A DNA stretch of 64,000 nucleotides from Candidatus Galacturonatibacter soehngenii (GCF_008830185.1 NZ_WAGX01000008.1:1-64000); one strand, 5' to 3'. Shown: positions 53,545-63,352, numbered from the stretch's first letter. Notes: generated from the letters alone by a model not told the origin. Numbers and translations are program-made.

Positions 53545-54489
53545 CTAGGCCATCTTATCTTTTAATACCCATATTTTTTTTATTTGGCTTTTTAACTTGT
53601 CATAGGTCCAGCTTTGTTTGCTTCGATAGATACAAAAAGGATCATTTAGTTTAAAGCCGTCTTGGTCATAATCATAAATTACTATAAAGTGTCCAGCTAA
53701 AGTAAAATCTCCTTTTCCCATAGAGCAAATTAAAAATCCTCCTTTGTCCAAGTTTTGCTCCATCTGAGTTTGATTTGTGTCAATGATTTTTGAGGAAAGA
53801 CCATATTCGGCAGCCCCTTCTGTCATTAGTGACCATTTAGTACCTGTTCCTGACATATAGTAGCCTTTTTTCATGGCAAAGGAGGCAAGAGCATCTGGCG
53901 TTGCATCCTGATTATGTGTTAGCCCTACAATTACCATAGCAAGAGCACTAGGACCGCATCCGCTTACGGCAATGTTACTTTCGTCTCCATAGGAAATAGC
54001 ACCCCAGCGTTCATCCCACTGTAAGAAAAGTGGACATTTTTCGTTTAATTCTTCTTGCGAAATACTTCCCTTTGAAGGGTTCATTTTCAGACTCTTATAG
54101 TTTGCCACAAAGGAGATCATTTCAGGATTATTTGCTAGATTCTTAAGGAGAGGCTCAGGATAGTCATCCATATTAGAAACTATTTTTTCATATCTTTCAT
54201 CTGCGACGAGTGAATTTAACTTTTGTAAGACCTCCTCATCTGTATAATCTTTTGGTGCGGATACTTTTACAAGCTCTGGTGCTGTTTGTACAGGTATATT
54301 TGCTTTTTCCTCTTTTTCGATGATGGGAGCATAGGTTATTATGGATTCTTTAGGTTTTCTTTTTCCCATAGCATAGCCAATATTAAAAGCAATTAGGATT
54401 GCACAGATTGTCCAAAGTATTCTCTTGATTTTACGAAGGGCTCTTTTTTTACGATTCCTCTTTTTGCGATTTGGATTATATGTATTCAT
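53545..54489 (-). CDS. Membrane-anchored C39-like peptidase
   Basis: The 314-residue protein has a very basic N-terminus, one membrane helix (about 22-43) and a C-terminal Peptidase_C39_2-type domain with catalytic Cys in VSGCGPSALAM, His in LAGHFIVIYDY and NDP as third site. These secreted thiol peptidases are common in Clostridia; the substrate is unknown. A basic Arg/Lys run (NRKKRNRKKR) stands before the helix. Confidence 0.82.
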   Translation of the reverse strand: MNTYNPNRKKRNRKKRALRKIKRILWTICAILIAFNIGYAMGKRKPKESIITYAPIIEKEEKANIPVQTAPELVKVSAPKDYTDEEVLQKLNSLVADERYEKIVSNMDDYPEPLLKNLANNPEMISFVANYKSLKMNPSKGSISQEELNEKCPLFLQWDERWGAISYGDESNIAVSGCGPSALAMVIVGLTHNQDATPDALASFAMKKGYYMSGTGTKWSLMTEGAAEYGLSSKIIDTNQTQMEQNLDKGGFLICSMGKGDFTLAGHFIVIYDYDQDGFKLNDPFCIYRSKQSWTYDKLKSQIKKIWVLKDKMA

Positions 54490-54790
54490 AATTTATCAGT
54501 CATCCCCTAGTTATTTAAGCGTTACTTAGCAAATTAAGCTATTGTAACCATTATAGTACACTCGTAAGAAGGGCTCAATGAAATGTTTTCTTAATTAAAA
54601 GTTAAGAAGATATTAAGTTATACACATATGCTGTGAAAGCAATTTATTATACAAGGAAACTTGTTCTTGTATCGTTTTTTTAATGATGCAATGGTTGGAT
54701 TTATATTTGTTTAAGTAGAATCTTGATTTATACCGAAAGGGGCGATCCAGTAATTGGATACGCCCCTTTCAGTATAATATGCAATGAATT
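54490..54790. other. Gene-free stretch with a strong hairpin
   Basis: No coding region seen. TATAC-GAAAGGGGCG (54,729-54,744) pairs with CGCCCCTTTC-GTATA (54,761-54,776), with ATCC/GGAT inside. It lies just after the pectate lyase stop and probably ends that transcript, though no T-run follows on the minus strand. Confidence 0.65.
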
Positions 54791-57700
54791 TTATTTTTTA
54801 ATTTTTATACTAATTGTATTACTATATTTGCCATATATTTTATTACCAGCAGAATCTGTTTTATATGCACGAACCTTTACGTAATAGGTCTTACCTTTTG
54901 TTAGTTTTGATATTGTTTTAGTAAGAGTCGATGCTTTTGAAATAGTTGCAGTACCCTTATTTTTCGAAAACTTTTTGTTCGTTGCATATGTAATTTCATA
55001 ACCTTTTGCACCAGATACAGAAGATTTTAATGTTACCTTCATTTTTTTGTTTTTTGTGTTGGAAACTGATTTTAACGTTGGAGCTGAAGGCTTTTTAACT
55101 TTTTCCCATTTTGCATAAAGCGTATAATTTTTGGTACTATTCTTCTTTATAGAAGTAATCTTTGTTTTGAACTTACTATCCGTGTACCAGCCTTTAAACA
55201 CATATCCTTTTCTGGTAGGTGAATATAAGTTTACTTTTTGTTTGTAGTAGGCCGAAGGATTCTTTTCGTGGTTTTTCCCTTTATTTAATTTGTAGGTAAT
55301 TTTATACCCCACACTAACCTTACAAGTTGCAATAATACTAGAATTCTCAGCCGATTTAGCTGTAATGGTAGTAGTACCATAAGATTTTCCAGTTATCTTT
55401 CCATTTGCATCAACAGTTGCAATTTTTTCATTGGCGCTCGACCACGTAATAGATCCATTGGTAGCATTTTCAGGAGTGATGCTAGCTGATAATGTCTCTT
55501 TGGCACCCTTTGCAAGTACAAGTATAGTTTTGTTCAGTGCAATAGAAGTGACGGATACAGTATTTGGCACTACCGAAATCGTACAGGATGCAGTGATATT
55601 GCTTCCATCCTTTGAAGTTGCGCTTATAGTAGTACTACCTTTAGCAAGTGCCAACACAGACCCATTGCTATCAACGCTTGCAACGTTAGGGTTAGAAGAG
55701 ATAAAGGTCAAAGCCTTATTGGTGGCATCTTCTGGTTTAACAGTTGCTTTTAATGATAAACTTTCACCTATTTTAAGTGAAGCACTCGTTTTATCAAAAG
55801 TAACAGAAGTCACAAGAACATCAGGTTCTGTACTTGTCGGTGGAATGGCTCCGATGTGTGCAGTGCCTATTCCGTTTGTTGCAAGAAAGCTTGTCTTTGT
55901 TGGACGCATAAAGTCTCCAAAGTGAATGGTTCCATCTGTATTTCTTTCGTAAGAAGTAGGAGTGGTCACACTTTTGAAATCGTTTGCAGTTATGGTGTCA
56001 TTTTCGCTTGTAAAGAAGTAAGAGTTTTCAATTTTTCCTGAAATATAATCTGCAACAGAATCAGAATCATAATTACTTCTAAAGGAAATGTTGTTTGTGA
56101 AAACACTCTGTTCATTTGCATTTGCATATGGATTAAATCGGAAGATATAGTTATAGCGTGAATTATCAACTGAAGTACAGTTTCTAACTGTTAAAATTCC
56201 AGTGTTAAAGTTATCTGTGAAACCATCTAAATTATTATGAAATGCTAAGGAGTCTGTAATGATATGATTTACTGCATAACCTTCTCCACCTAGCTTAAAT
56301 CCATTATTTCCATTTCCATAAGCAACACAATTTTGAATGGTTACAGGTTCGTTTTTTGCATCGCCTAGTTTATTAAACAAATCCCATCCATCGTCTGCGT
56401 TATTATAAGAAATACAGGAATCAAACAGATTACCTTTACCAACGCCTAATTTAGCCGCAAATCCATCAGCATTAATACTTGATGGGTCAACATTATTATA
56501 GGATGTACAATAGCGTATCGTATTATTTTCTGGCCAGGTAAGAGGATCTGAATCAGAGCCCATACCTAATTGAAAGCCTGTGTCTAGGTTCTCATAGAAT
56601 TTACAATATTCAAAGATATTATCATTACCAGTTGCTCTTAGTCCTGCGGAATTAGAACCTGTAATAGAAATTCCATGTATTGTCCAATAACTAGCCTTTA
56701 CATAAGAGTTTCCACTAAAAACAACAGTTTCATTATTGTAAGCGGCTAATGTTTTTCTTCCTTTACTGCTACCAGACATAGTACTTAAAATGTCAAGGGC
56801 TCCATAGGTACCTTCTCTAAGATATAAGGTATAGCCTTCAGATAAATAGTTAAGTGCAGTAGTTAAATCAAGTGGTGAGTCGATATCGCCAGTTCCACTG
56901 CTTGTACCGTCAACAGATACATAAAGGTCTTTTTGATAAGCCTCATTCTTTGTAACGGTAAAGCTTTCATTTTTAGAGCCTTGGCTTGAAGTATAGTTAA
57001 TAACAAAATTGGTGGTATCATGATTCAGCGTTGTTGATAATTCATAAATTTCACCAGCATTTACATTTCCAGCTGCTTCAAGGACAGAACCATCTTGAAT
57101 TACTTCTACTGTACCATCAAAGTTTGCTCGAAAAGCAACGGTATAATCCTTTGAGCTAGTTTCTGTATTTGATAGATTAGTAAACGATAAACTATATGCA
57201 CTAGGTGTAAAAGAACATGGAGCAGTATTTGCATCCGAAGTGGTTAGGGTAATATCGGTAAAAGTTGCCTTTGCATTTCTAGATGAATAAAATCCAATAT
57301 ACATATTCTCTTCATCAATGACAGCAAGTCGGTGAGGATCATCAATACTTCCCGTTTTTTCATTCCCTTCAGCATCTATATATGTAGTAACAAATGTATC
57401 ATCTTTACGTTCTAAACGAAGAGTAAAAAAGTCATCGCTCTTATAGTTGCCATCAGCTGGTGTGATGTCTTGTGTTACAACTTTTGCACCTGCTGCATTT
57501 ATCTGGGCAAATTTTGTTGTCTTATATGAGATATGGGCATTTCCATATGGATAAAACACACCATTTCTTTGATAAGAGGATATATTTAATGCAGTGGTGT
57601 GACTCTTATCGTTAGCTACTACCGTTGTTGCAGCGACGTTAGAAGCAGCAGGTAGTTCTTCATAACCGTCAATCATTGGTTCTTGTCTTGCGCTTCCAAG

Positions 57701-58546
57701 AATATCTCTGGCCATGATACCAATTGCCTCTTGCTTGCTAGGAGTACCATTATCATTTTCATCATCAGATTCTGGTCCGAATTGATTGATGAATACTTTG
57801 GCCTCTAGAACAAAGTTCTTACTAGTTGATAAAGTGGTGTAGTAAAAAGTTAATCCATCGTGTGCATTTGCAATTTTACCACCACGACTTTCAATGACTA
57901 CAGCATCCTTTTCAACTGGTGTGGCGCTGCTATCAGATGAATCAACTACATTGATTTTAATTTCCTTAGCATATTGCGTTCCAATTTTTTCAGGCAAAAT
58001 TGTGGACTTAAAGTTTAAGTCAGTTGATTGACCAAACGTAATGCTATTCCAAGTTAGACTTGGAGCTTCATTTAAAGCTTTATTTGCTTCTACAGTAGAT
58101 GAGCTAAGTTGCTCACTAGTTGCCATAGATTGTTCATCTCCAATCGTTACATCTTCATTGTCAGTTACTTCTGATTTTGAATCAGATGTAGATGAATTGT
58201 CAAGAGTATTTTCATTGGAAGAGTCTGAATCAGATGTTGGTAGTTTGGAATCTTTGCTTGGACTATCGGTAGATACCTCTGTGTTGTCGGTCGTATCTTG
58301 CATATCTGCTTCATTTGAATTTGGCGTATCAGATTCCAAGCTTGAATCCGTATCCAGCGTAGTTGGATTCGAATCTGTAGTGGTATTATCACTAGTGATG
58401 GAATCATTCGTTTCATCAGAGCTATCAATGAAAACGTTTGCAGTTTTTGGATCAAAATTAGCTGCAAATGTCGATAATCCCGTACTTGTGAATACAATAG
58501 TGCTTGCAAGAAGTACGGCAACGGCTCTTGAAAATAACTTTTTCAT
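54791..58546 (-). CDS. Large secreted PL9 pectate lyase with Ig-like and InlB-type modules
   Basis: The 1251-residue exoenzyme has a signal peptide (about 1-28), a long Ser/Thr/Asp-rich linker (35-160) and a laminin-G/concanavalin-like beta region (160-430). The PL9 parallel beta-helix (about 545-905) has DGFAAKLGVGKGNLFD, NADDGWDLFNKL and GNNGFKLGGEG repeats, with Asp/Lys residues of the calcium and catalytic site. Two Big_2-type Ig domains (about 915-1075), an InlB/Flg_new repeat (YKLNKGKNH...FKGWYTDSKF) and a basic fibronectin-III-like end follow. It cuts polygalacturonate by beta-elimination outside the cell. No LPXTG motif; the basic end may bind the wall or pectin. The GGGGGG-type site before the ATG is strong. 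Confidence 0.9.
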   Translation of the reverse strand: MKKLFSRAVAVLLASTIVFTSTGLSTFAANFDPKTANVFIDSSDETNDSITSDNTTTDSNPTTLDTDSSLESDTPNSNEADMQDTTDNTEVSTDSPSKDSKLPTSDSDSSNENTLDNSSTSDSKSEVTDNEDVTIGDEQSMATSEQLSSSTVEANKALNEAPSLTWNSITFGQSTDLNFKSTILPEKIGTQYAKEIKINVVDSSDSSATPVEKDAVVIESRGGKIANAHDGLTFYYTTLSTSKNFVLEAKVFINQFGPESDDENDNGTPSKQEAIGIMARDILGSARQEPMIDGYEELPAASNVAATTVVANDKSHTTALNISSYQRNGVFYPYGNAHISYKTTKFAQINAAGAKVVTQDITPADGNYKSDDFFTLRLERKDDTFVTTYIDAEGNEKTGSIDDPHRLAVIDEENMYIGFYSSRNAKATFTDITLTTSDANTAPCSFTPSAYSLSFTNLSNTETSSKDYTVAFRANFDGTVEVIQDGSVLEAAGNVNAGEIYELSTTLNHDTTNFVINYTSSQGSKNESFTVTKNEAYQKDLYVSVDGTSSGTGDIDSPLDLTTALNYLSEGYTLYLREGTYGALDILSTMSGSSKGRKTLAAYNNETVVFSGNSYVKASYWTIHGISITGSNSAGLRATGNDNIFEYCKFYENLDTGFQLGMGSDSDPLTWPENNTIRYCTSYNNVDPSSINADGFAAKLGVGKGNLFDSCISYNNADDGWDLFNKLGDAKNEPVTIQNCVAYGNGNNGFKLGGEGYAVNHIITDSLAFHNNLDGFTDNFNTGILTVRNCTSVDNSRYNYIFRFNPYANANEQSVFTNNISFRSNYDSDSVADYISGKIENSYFFTSENDTITANDFKSVTTPTSYERNTDGTIHFGDFMRPTKTSFLATNGIGTAHIGAIPPTSTEPDVLVTSVTFDKTSASLKIGESLSLKATVKPEDATNKALTFISSNPNVASVDSNGSVLALAKGSTTISATSKDGSNITASCTISVVPNTVSVTSIALNKTILVLAKGAKETLSASITPENATNGSITWSSANEKIATVDANGKITGKSYGTTTITAKSAENSSIIATCKVSVGYKITYKLNKGKNHEKNPSAYYKQKVNLYSPTRKGYVFKGWYTDSKFKTKITSIKKNSTKNYTLYAKWEKVKKPSAPTLKSVSNTKNKKMKVTLKSSVSGAKGYEITYATNKKFSKNKGTATISKASTLTKTISKLTKGKTYYVKVRAYKTDSAGNKIYGKYSNTISIKIKK

Positions 58547-58589
58547 TTCTTGTTTCCCCCCTGTTTTACATAATTGTTAATAGTGTCTA

Positions 58590-58650
58590 ATAATTTATAA
58601 ATTATTAGTTTTTATAATAACACTATTGTACTAACGTGTAAACGTTTGCA
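58590..58650 (-). promoter_or_regulatory. Pectate lyase promoter with overlapping cre site
   Basis: TGTAAACGTTTGCA (58,637-58,650) fits the catabolite-responsive element consensus TGNAARCGNWWNCA exactly. On the minus strand TTTACA within it is followed 17 bp later by TATTAT, giving a promoter covered by the cre. CcpA would therefore repress the pectate lyase. Confidence 0.7.
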
Positions 58651-58956
58651 AATGAAAAAATAAAAAATCCCTGAAATGTATAAAAAAAATGTAAAAATTT
58701 GTATATTATTAACAAAAGAAATTGGAATTATCAAACGAAGTAAGTGTTTCAGAAGTTAAGAGTGGTAAAAAAATAATGTACCTCTGGCAAAAGGTACATT
58801 ATCATTTAGGACAATAGAACTTGGCAAAATTCTATTGAAACACACCATAAAATGAATGGGTTAACATAGTATGGTTTTGTATTGAAATCTATTTCAAATC
58901 AAAGGAAATCCTAAATTTCCTTTGATTTAAAATCTAAACATAAATTAATATAATTT
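58651..58956. other. Gene-free stretch with two hairpins
   Basis: TAATGTACCT (58,774-58,783) pairs with AGGTACATTA (58,792-58,801). AAATCAAAGGAAAT (58,896-58,909) pairs with ATTTCCTTTGATTT (58,915-58,928); the latter lies directly after the kdgK stop and is its probable terminator. No coding region seen. Confidence 0.65.
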
Positions 58957-59988
58957 CTAGCGTTGTACTCTACCAGAAGCATCTCCACCAGCTAATGTTT
59001 CAACTTCTTTTCTTGATACAAGGTTGAAATCACCAGGAATTGTATGCTTTAATGCAGAAGCAGCAACACCATATTCAAGAGCTTCTTTGAAGTCTTTTCC
59101 GTCAACTAAACCACAGATTACACCAGCAGCAAAAGAGTCACCACCACCAACACGGTCAACAATTGGACGAATACGATATTCTTTTGAGTGATAGAATTCT
59201 TTTGTTTCTCCATTGTAGATACAAGCTGACCAGCCGTTATCTGATGCAGAGTTACTTACTCTTAAAGAGCTTACTGCATATTTGAATCCGAATTTGTCAA
59301 CCATTTGCTCAAAAATATCTTTGTAGCCAGCTAATTCAAGATCACCACTTGTTACATCTGTATTACCTGGTTTGAAACCTAATACTAATTCAGCATCTTC
59401 TTCATTTCCGATACAAACATCAACGTACTGCATTAAGTTAGTCATAACTTTTTGTGCTTTTTCAGAAGACCATAATTTTTTACGGAAGTTAAGGTCAACT
59501 GATACAGTAACACCATGTTTTTTAGCAGCTTTTAATGCTTCTTCTGTTAATACAGCAGCAGCATCAGAAACAGCTGGTGTAATTCCTGTAAAGTGGAACC
59601 AATCAGCACCTTCAAAAATTTTGTCAAAATCAAAATCTGCTGCAGTAGCAGTTGAAATTGAAGAATAAGCTCTATCGTATACAACTTTAGAAGGTCTCAT
59701 TGCAGAACCTGTCTCTAAGAAATAGATACCAAGTCTTTCTCCACCTTTTGCGATATGTTTGGTACAAACATTGTATTTTCTAAGAGCAGCAACTGCACAT
59801 TCACCAATTTCATTATCAGGTACAGCAGTTACAAATGATGCATCATGTCCATAATTAGCAAGGGATACAGCAACGTTTGCTTCTCCACCACCGTAATTTA
59901 CATCGAATTCATCAGCCTGAATAAATTTTTCATTATTTGGTGTTGATAATCTTAACATTATCTCACCCATGGTTACAACTTTAGCCAT
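58957..59988 (-). CDS. kdgK: 2-keto-3-deoxygluconate kinase
   Basis: The 343-residue PfkB-family kinase phosphorylates KDG to KDPG. Signature parts: NYGGGEANVAVSLANYG near the N-terminus and DRVGGGDSFAAGVICG with the catalytic Asp near the C-terminus. The start at 59,988 has GGAGG; a Met codon at 60,015 would include it. It follows kdgA by 64 bp on the same strand, so both are probably co-transcribed. Confidence 0.95.
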   Translation of the reverse strand: MAKVVTMGEIMLRLSTPNNEKFIQADEFDVNYGGGEANVAVSLANYGHDASFVTAVPDNEIGECAVAALRKYNVCTKHIAKGGERLGIYFLETGSAMRPSKVVYDRAYSSISTATAADFDFDKIFEGADWFHFTGITPAVSDAAAVLTEEALKAAKKHGVTVSVDLNFRKKLWSSEKAQKVMTNLMQYVDVCIGNEEDAELVLGFKPGNTDVTSGDLELAGYKDIFEQMVDKFGFKYAVSSLRVSNSASDNGWSACIYNGETKEFYHSKEYRIRPIVDRVGGGDSFAAGVICGLVDGKDFKEALEYGVAASALKHTIPGDFNLVSRKEVETLAGGDASGRVQR

Positions 59989-60052
59989 TTTTGTTTCCTC
60001 CATTAATAAAATCAATTATATTTATTGAATAGAATATCCTGTGGATTTCTAT

Positions 60053-61015
60053 TTATTTCTGAACTAAATGTACAGCAAATCCGCTCAATTCGCCTTCAAA
60101 ATAGATTGCTTTAAGAGTTCCTTTATCATCACGTTTTGCAGTTGCTTCATCAAATTTAAAGCCTTGCATTTCAAGATGGAATTTTGCTCTTTCAATATAA
60201 TTTGTAGCAACAGCGATATGTCCATGTGCTCCAAGGTATGGAGTTTTCATAACTTCTACTCCAAGTCCTGCAAATATAGAGCTTGAACCAACCTTTTTCT
60301 CAAATCCAAACATTTTTTCAAAAGCAGTAGCTGTAGCATCCGCTTCTGTTTCATTTGCTGCATTGATTCCAACATGTCTTACTTCAAAGCCTAACATATT
60401 GGTAACAGCTTCTTTCGTAAGTCTTGTAATCTCGTCAAACTTGCCAGCTTTTACTAAAGCATCATTTACCATCCAGCTACCACCGCAAGCGATAATCTTA
60501 GGAAAATCAAGGTAAGAAGTTAAATTACTTGCATTGATTCCACCTGTAGGCATGAATTTCATATTAACATATGGAGCTGCCATTGATTTAATCATGTTTA
60601 GTCCACCAGCTGCTTCAGCAGGGAAGAATTTAACAACATCTAATCCTAATTCAATTGCTTGTTCAATATCACTTGGATTTGTAGTTCCTGGAGTTACAGG
60701 GATTCCTTTGTCTACACAATATTTTACTACTTTTGGATTAAGACCTGGGCTAACAATAAATTTAGCACCTGCTTCAACGGCTTCATCAACTTGTTGAGTT
60801 GTTAAAACAGTTCCTGCTCCAACTAACATTTCTGGAAATTCAGTTGACATAATCTTAATTGCTTCAGCAGCACAAGCTGTTCTAAAAGTTACCTCAGCAC
60901 AAGGAAGACCACCTTCACATAATGCTTTTGCTAAAGGTTTTGCATCTTTTGCATCATCAAGTTTGATAACTGGAACAATACCAATTTTTTGAATCTTCTG
61001 TAATATTTCGTTCAT
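60053..61015 (-). CDS. kdgA: KDPG aldolase fused to a VOC (glyoxalase-fold) domain
   Basis: The 320-residue protein has an N-terminal KDPG/KHG aldolase (residues 1-210: catalytic Glu in CAEVTFRTA, Schiff-base Lys in VVKFFPAEAAGG, phosphate loop PTGGIN). It cleaves KDPG to pyruvate and glyceraldehyde-3-phosphate. The last 110 residues (from FEVRHVGINA) form a VOC-like domain (HIAVATNYIERAKFHLEMQG). Single-domain aldolases are about 210 long. The VOC part may bind metal or a metabolite; its role is unknown. GGAGAG before the start. Confidence 0.92.
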   Translation of the reverse strand: MNEILQKIQKIGIVPVIKLDDAKDAKPLAKALCEGGLPCAEVTFRTACAAEAIKIMSTEFPEMLVGAGTVLTTQQVDEAVEAGAKFIVSPGLNPKVVKYCVDKGIPVTPGTTNPSDIEQAIELGLDVVKFFPAEAAGGLNMIKSMAAPYVNMKFMPTGGINASNLTSYLDFPKIIACGGSWMVNDALVKAGKFDEITRLTKEAVTNMLGFEVRHVGINAANETEADATATAFEKMFGFEKKVGSSSIFAGLGVEVMKTPYLGAHGHIAVATNYIERAKFHLEMQGFKFDEATAKRDDKGTLKAIYFEGELSGFAVHLVQK

Positions 61016-61291
61016 TACAAATCTCTCCTTATCATTTACTATGAAACATCATATCATTCACTTTTGGCTAAGTGCAAATAGAATTCTCTATACGTACAAA
61101 TTCACTCCAATTTATTCTAGGGGAAAATTGAAGTAGCCAATTTGATTTAGATGTTATTATTATAAAAGGAACATAGTTCCAAAGTGTCTCAGAAGACTTC
61201 TTCTGAAAGAATTCATATGTAGTATCTTATCTTTGAGTTTAAAATATACTTAGATATTCGCCCTATCGTTTTGTTTTATATTTTATTGTAT

Positions 61292-61328
61292 GTTTCATAA
61301 TATAAAACCATGTTTCGCATAACGATAC
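61292..61328. promoter_or_regulatory. Two GTTTC-N7-GAAAC-like sites upstream of kdgA
   Basis: GTTTC-ATAATAT-AAAAC (61,292-61,308) and GTTTC-GCATAAC-GATAC (61,312-61,328) repeat the same spacing with one and two mismatches. They match the site before kdgR, so the IclR-type regulator probably binds all three. The 476-bp region 61,016-61,491 contains no gene. Confidence 0.55.
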
Positions 61329-61438
61329 TATAATAAATTATACTATCATTTATTCAGTTGTCAAGAAAAAACAGCAAGGTTTCACATATTTAAATGTCTT
61401 TTGTTGTTTTTTTATGGAAAGCGTGATAAAATAACAAT

Positions 61439-61455
61439 GTTTCGCAACATGAAAC
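61439..61455 (+). promoter_or_regulatory. Perfect GTTTC-N7-GAAAC site upstream of kdgR
   Basis: GTTTC-GCAACAT-GAAAC is centred 45 bp before the kdgR start. Its position suggests autoregulation. Confidence 0.6.
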
Positions 61456-61491
61456 TTGTTTTGTATGATAGAAATAGAAAAGGAGAAATAA

Positions 61492-62277
61492 ATGGACGAA
61501 AATGTCGTAAACAAAAATCCAATACAATCAGCGGAGAGAATATTTCAGGTTCTTGAAACGTTAGCGCAAATGGGGCCGATTGGACTTATGGATTTAAGCA
61601 ATCATTTGGGTCTGCATAAAAGTACGGTACATCGTCTGCTTACATCATTAATATATATGGGATATGCCAGGCAGGATGAAGATACGCAAAAATATATGTT
61701 ATCCTATAAAATCGTAGGTCTTTCAGGTCAGTTGCTTGATAAGATTGATATATTACCAATTGCCCATTCCTATATGAAGCAACTTGCCGAGCTTAGCCAA
61801 GAGACGGTTCATTTGGTTCAAAGGAATGAAAATGATATTATCTATATTGATAAGGTTGAGTCAAAGGTAAGTTCCATACGAATGGTTTCACAGATTGGAT
61901 TAATTCACCCAATGTATTGTTCGGGTGTGGGGAAAGCAATCCTTGCCTCCTTATCAATTGAAGAAGTAACAAAGATATGGAATGCAAGTATCATTGAGAA
62001 AAAGACTCCAAAGACAATTACTTCATTGGAGGAATTATTAAAGGTACTTGAGGTTGTAAGAGAACGTGGATATGCAATGGACGATGAGGAAAATGAGATG
62101 GGTGTAAGGTGTATTGCTGCCTGCATCTATGATTATCGAGGTAAAGCGAAATATGCTTTTAGTATTTCAGCTCCTTTAAGCAGAATGACAGATGAAAGAG
62201 TAAAAGAACTTGCAGAATATGTACTACAAGTAAAAAACGATTTATCCATGGCACTTGGATATCGAATAAAAAATTGA
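61492..62277 (+). CDS. kdgR: IclR-family regulator, KdgR type
   Basis: The 261-residue regulator has an N-terminal winged helix (MDLSNHLGLHKSTVHRLLTS) and the IclR effector domain (SGVGKAILASLS; GYAMDDEENEMGVRCIAACI). KdgR proteins sense KDG and control pectin catabolism. Divergent from kdgA-kdgK, with matching operators between them. GGAG before the ATG. Confidence 0.88.
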   Translation: MDENVVNKNPIQSAERIFQVLETLAQMGPIGLMDLSNHLGLHKSTVHRLLTSLIYMGYARQDEDTQKYMLSYKIVGLSGQLLDKIDILPIAHSYMKQLAELSQETVHLVQRNENDIIYIDKVESKVSSIRMVSQIGLIHPMYCSGVGKAILASLSIEEVTKIWNASIIEKKTPKTITSLEELLKVLEVVRERGYAMDDEENEMGVRCIAACIYDYRGKAKYAFSISAPLSRMTDERVKELAEYVLQVKNDLSMALGYRIKN

Positions 62278-62356
62278 AAATTAAGGATAGAGTTCTACTA
62301 TTGCAAAATTATTAATATTTTGTATAGTAGAATTTTTTATAATAGGAAGGGGTAAA

Positions 62357-62767
62357 ATGAAACGATTTATAGGAGTCATAGTGGTTGTAATTTCTATGAT
62401 ATTTTTATTGAACGGTTGTTCCATGGAGGAGTCTAGCAATCAAAAATTAAGAGACTTAGAGTTTACGATAGTCAGTGAGAAGGATATACCAGAAGAATTG
62501 TTAAAAATTATTGATGAAAAGAAAGCGGGTGAGTTTAAAATAACTTATACCGATAACGAAAGCCTATTCATCTGTGTTGGCTATGGAGAGCAAAAAACTG
62601 GTGGTTATAGCATTGCAGTAAGTGATTTATATCTTACAAGTAATGCAATCTTTGTAAAGACAAATCTAATTGGTCCTTCAAAGGATGAAAAAATAAGTGA
62701 AGGGTTATCCTATCCGTACATAATTGTAAAAACAGAGTATATGGACAAAAGTGTAGTTTTTGAATAA
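62357..62767 (+). CDS. Small lipoprotein of unknown function
   Basis: The 136-residue protein has a lipoprotein signal (MIFLLNGCSMEE, Cys about residue 21) and a compact alpha/beta domain ending in SYPYIIVKTEYMDKSVVFE, resembling protease-complex inhibitor-like lipoproteins of Clostridia in layout. No firm family. AGGAAGGGG before the ATG. Confidence 0.7.
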   Translation: MKRFIGVIVVVISMIFLLNGCSMEESSNQKLRDLEFTIVSEKDIPEELLKIIDEKKAGEFKITYTDNESLFICVGYGEQKTGGYSIAVSDLYLTSNAIFVKTNLIGPSKDEKISEGLSYPYIIVKTEYMDKSVVFE

Positions 62768-62831
62768 AATGGTAACAGTTAAATCTGTAAAACAAATTAA
62801 AGTAGCATAAGATACGAAAGAAGGAATAAAA

Positions 62832-63308
62832 GTGATTAAGACAAATGCAATGAGAATACTAGAAAAGGCAAATATTAACTTTCAAACAAAAGAATACATA
62901 GTTGATGAAAATGATTTGTCTGGTGAACATCTTGCTAAGCAACTAGGTCTTCCTTGTGAGCAGGTCTTTAAAACATTGGTAGCAAGAGGTGAAAAGAATG
63001 GAATCATGGTTTTTTGTATTCCAGTCAATGAAGAATTGGATTTAAAAAAGGCTTCAGCACTCACCAAAGATAAAAAGATTGACTTGGTTCCTGTCAAGGA
63101 ATTGTTAGGATTGACTGGATACGTTCGAGGCGGTTGCTCGCCAATTGGAATGAAAAAGAAATATCCTACCTTTATTGATGAAACAGTGATACTGTTTGAA
63201 CAAATCTATGTAAGTGCGGGAATAAAAGGTGCACAACTGATCTTAAATCCTGATGACTTAATTCAGTTTACAGATGCAAAAACAGCAGATTTAGTAAAGA
63301 ATAAGTAG
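62832..63308 (+). CDS. ybaK: YbaK/EbsC-type Cys-tRNA(Pro) deacylase
   Basis: The 158-residue protein has the YbaK fold (FKTLVARGEKNGIMVFCIPV; the catalytic Lys in this region; GGCSPIGMKKKYPTFID). It hydrolyses cysteine wrongly loaded on tRNA-Pro. The start codon is GTG at 62,832 with AAGGAAT upstream. Confidence 0.92.
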   Translation: MIKTNAMRILEKANINFQTKEYIVDENDLSGEHLAKQLGLPCEQVFKTLVARGEKNGIMVFCIPVNEELDLKKASALTKDKKIDLVPVKELLGLTGYVRGGCSPIGMKKKYPTFIDETVILFEQIYVSAGIKGAQLILNPDDLIQFTDAKTADLVKNK

Positions 63309-63312
63309 AAAG

Positions 63313-63352
63313 TCCCGTTAGAGTGATATGGCTCTAGCGGGATTTGTTTTTT
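63313..63352. terminator. Terminator between ybaK and the SLH gene
   Basis: TCCCG-TAGAG pairs with CTCTA-CGGGA, followed by TTTGTTTTTT on the plus strand. Confidence 0.75.

Noticed and set aside
55431-55925. Plus-strand frame of 164 codons opposite the pectate lyase
   Set aside because: It is antisense to the Ig-like domains, lacks a ribosome binding site and has no family likeness.
58041-58580. Plus-strand frame of 179 codons opposite the pectate lyase N-terminus
   Set aside because: It mirrors the Ser/Thr/Asp-rich linker coding sequence and crosses the lyase start.
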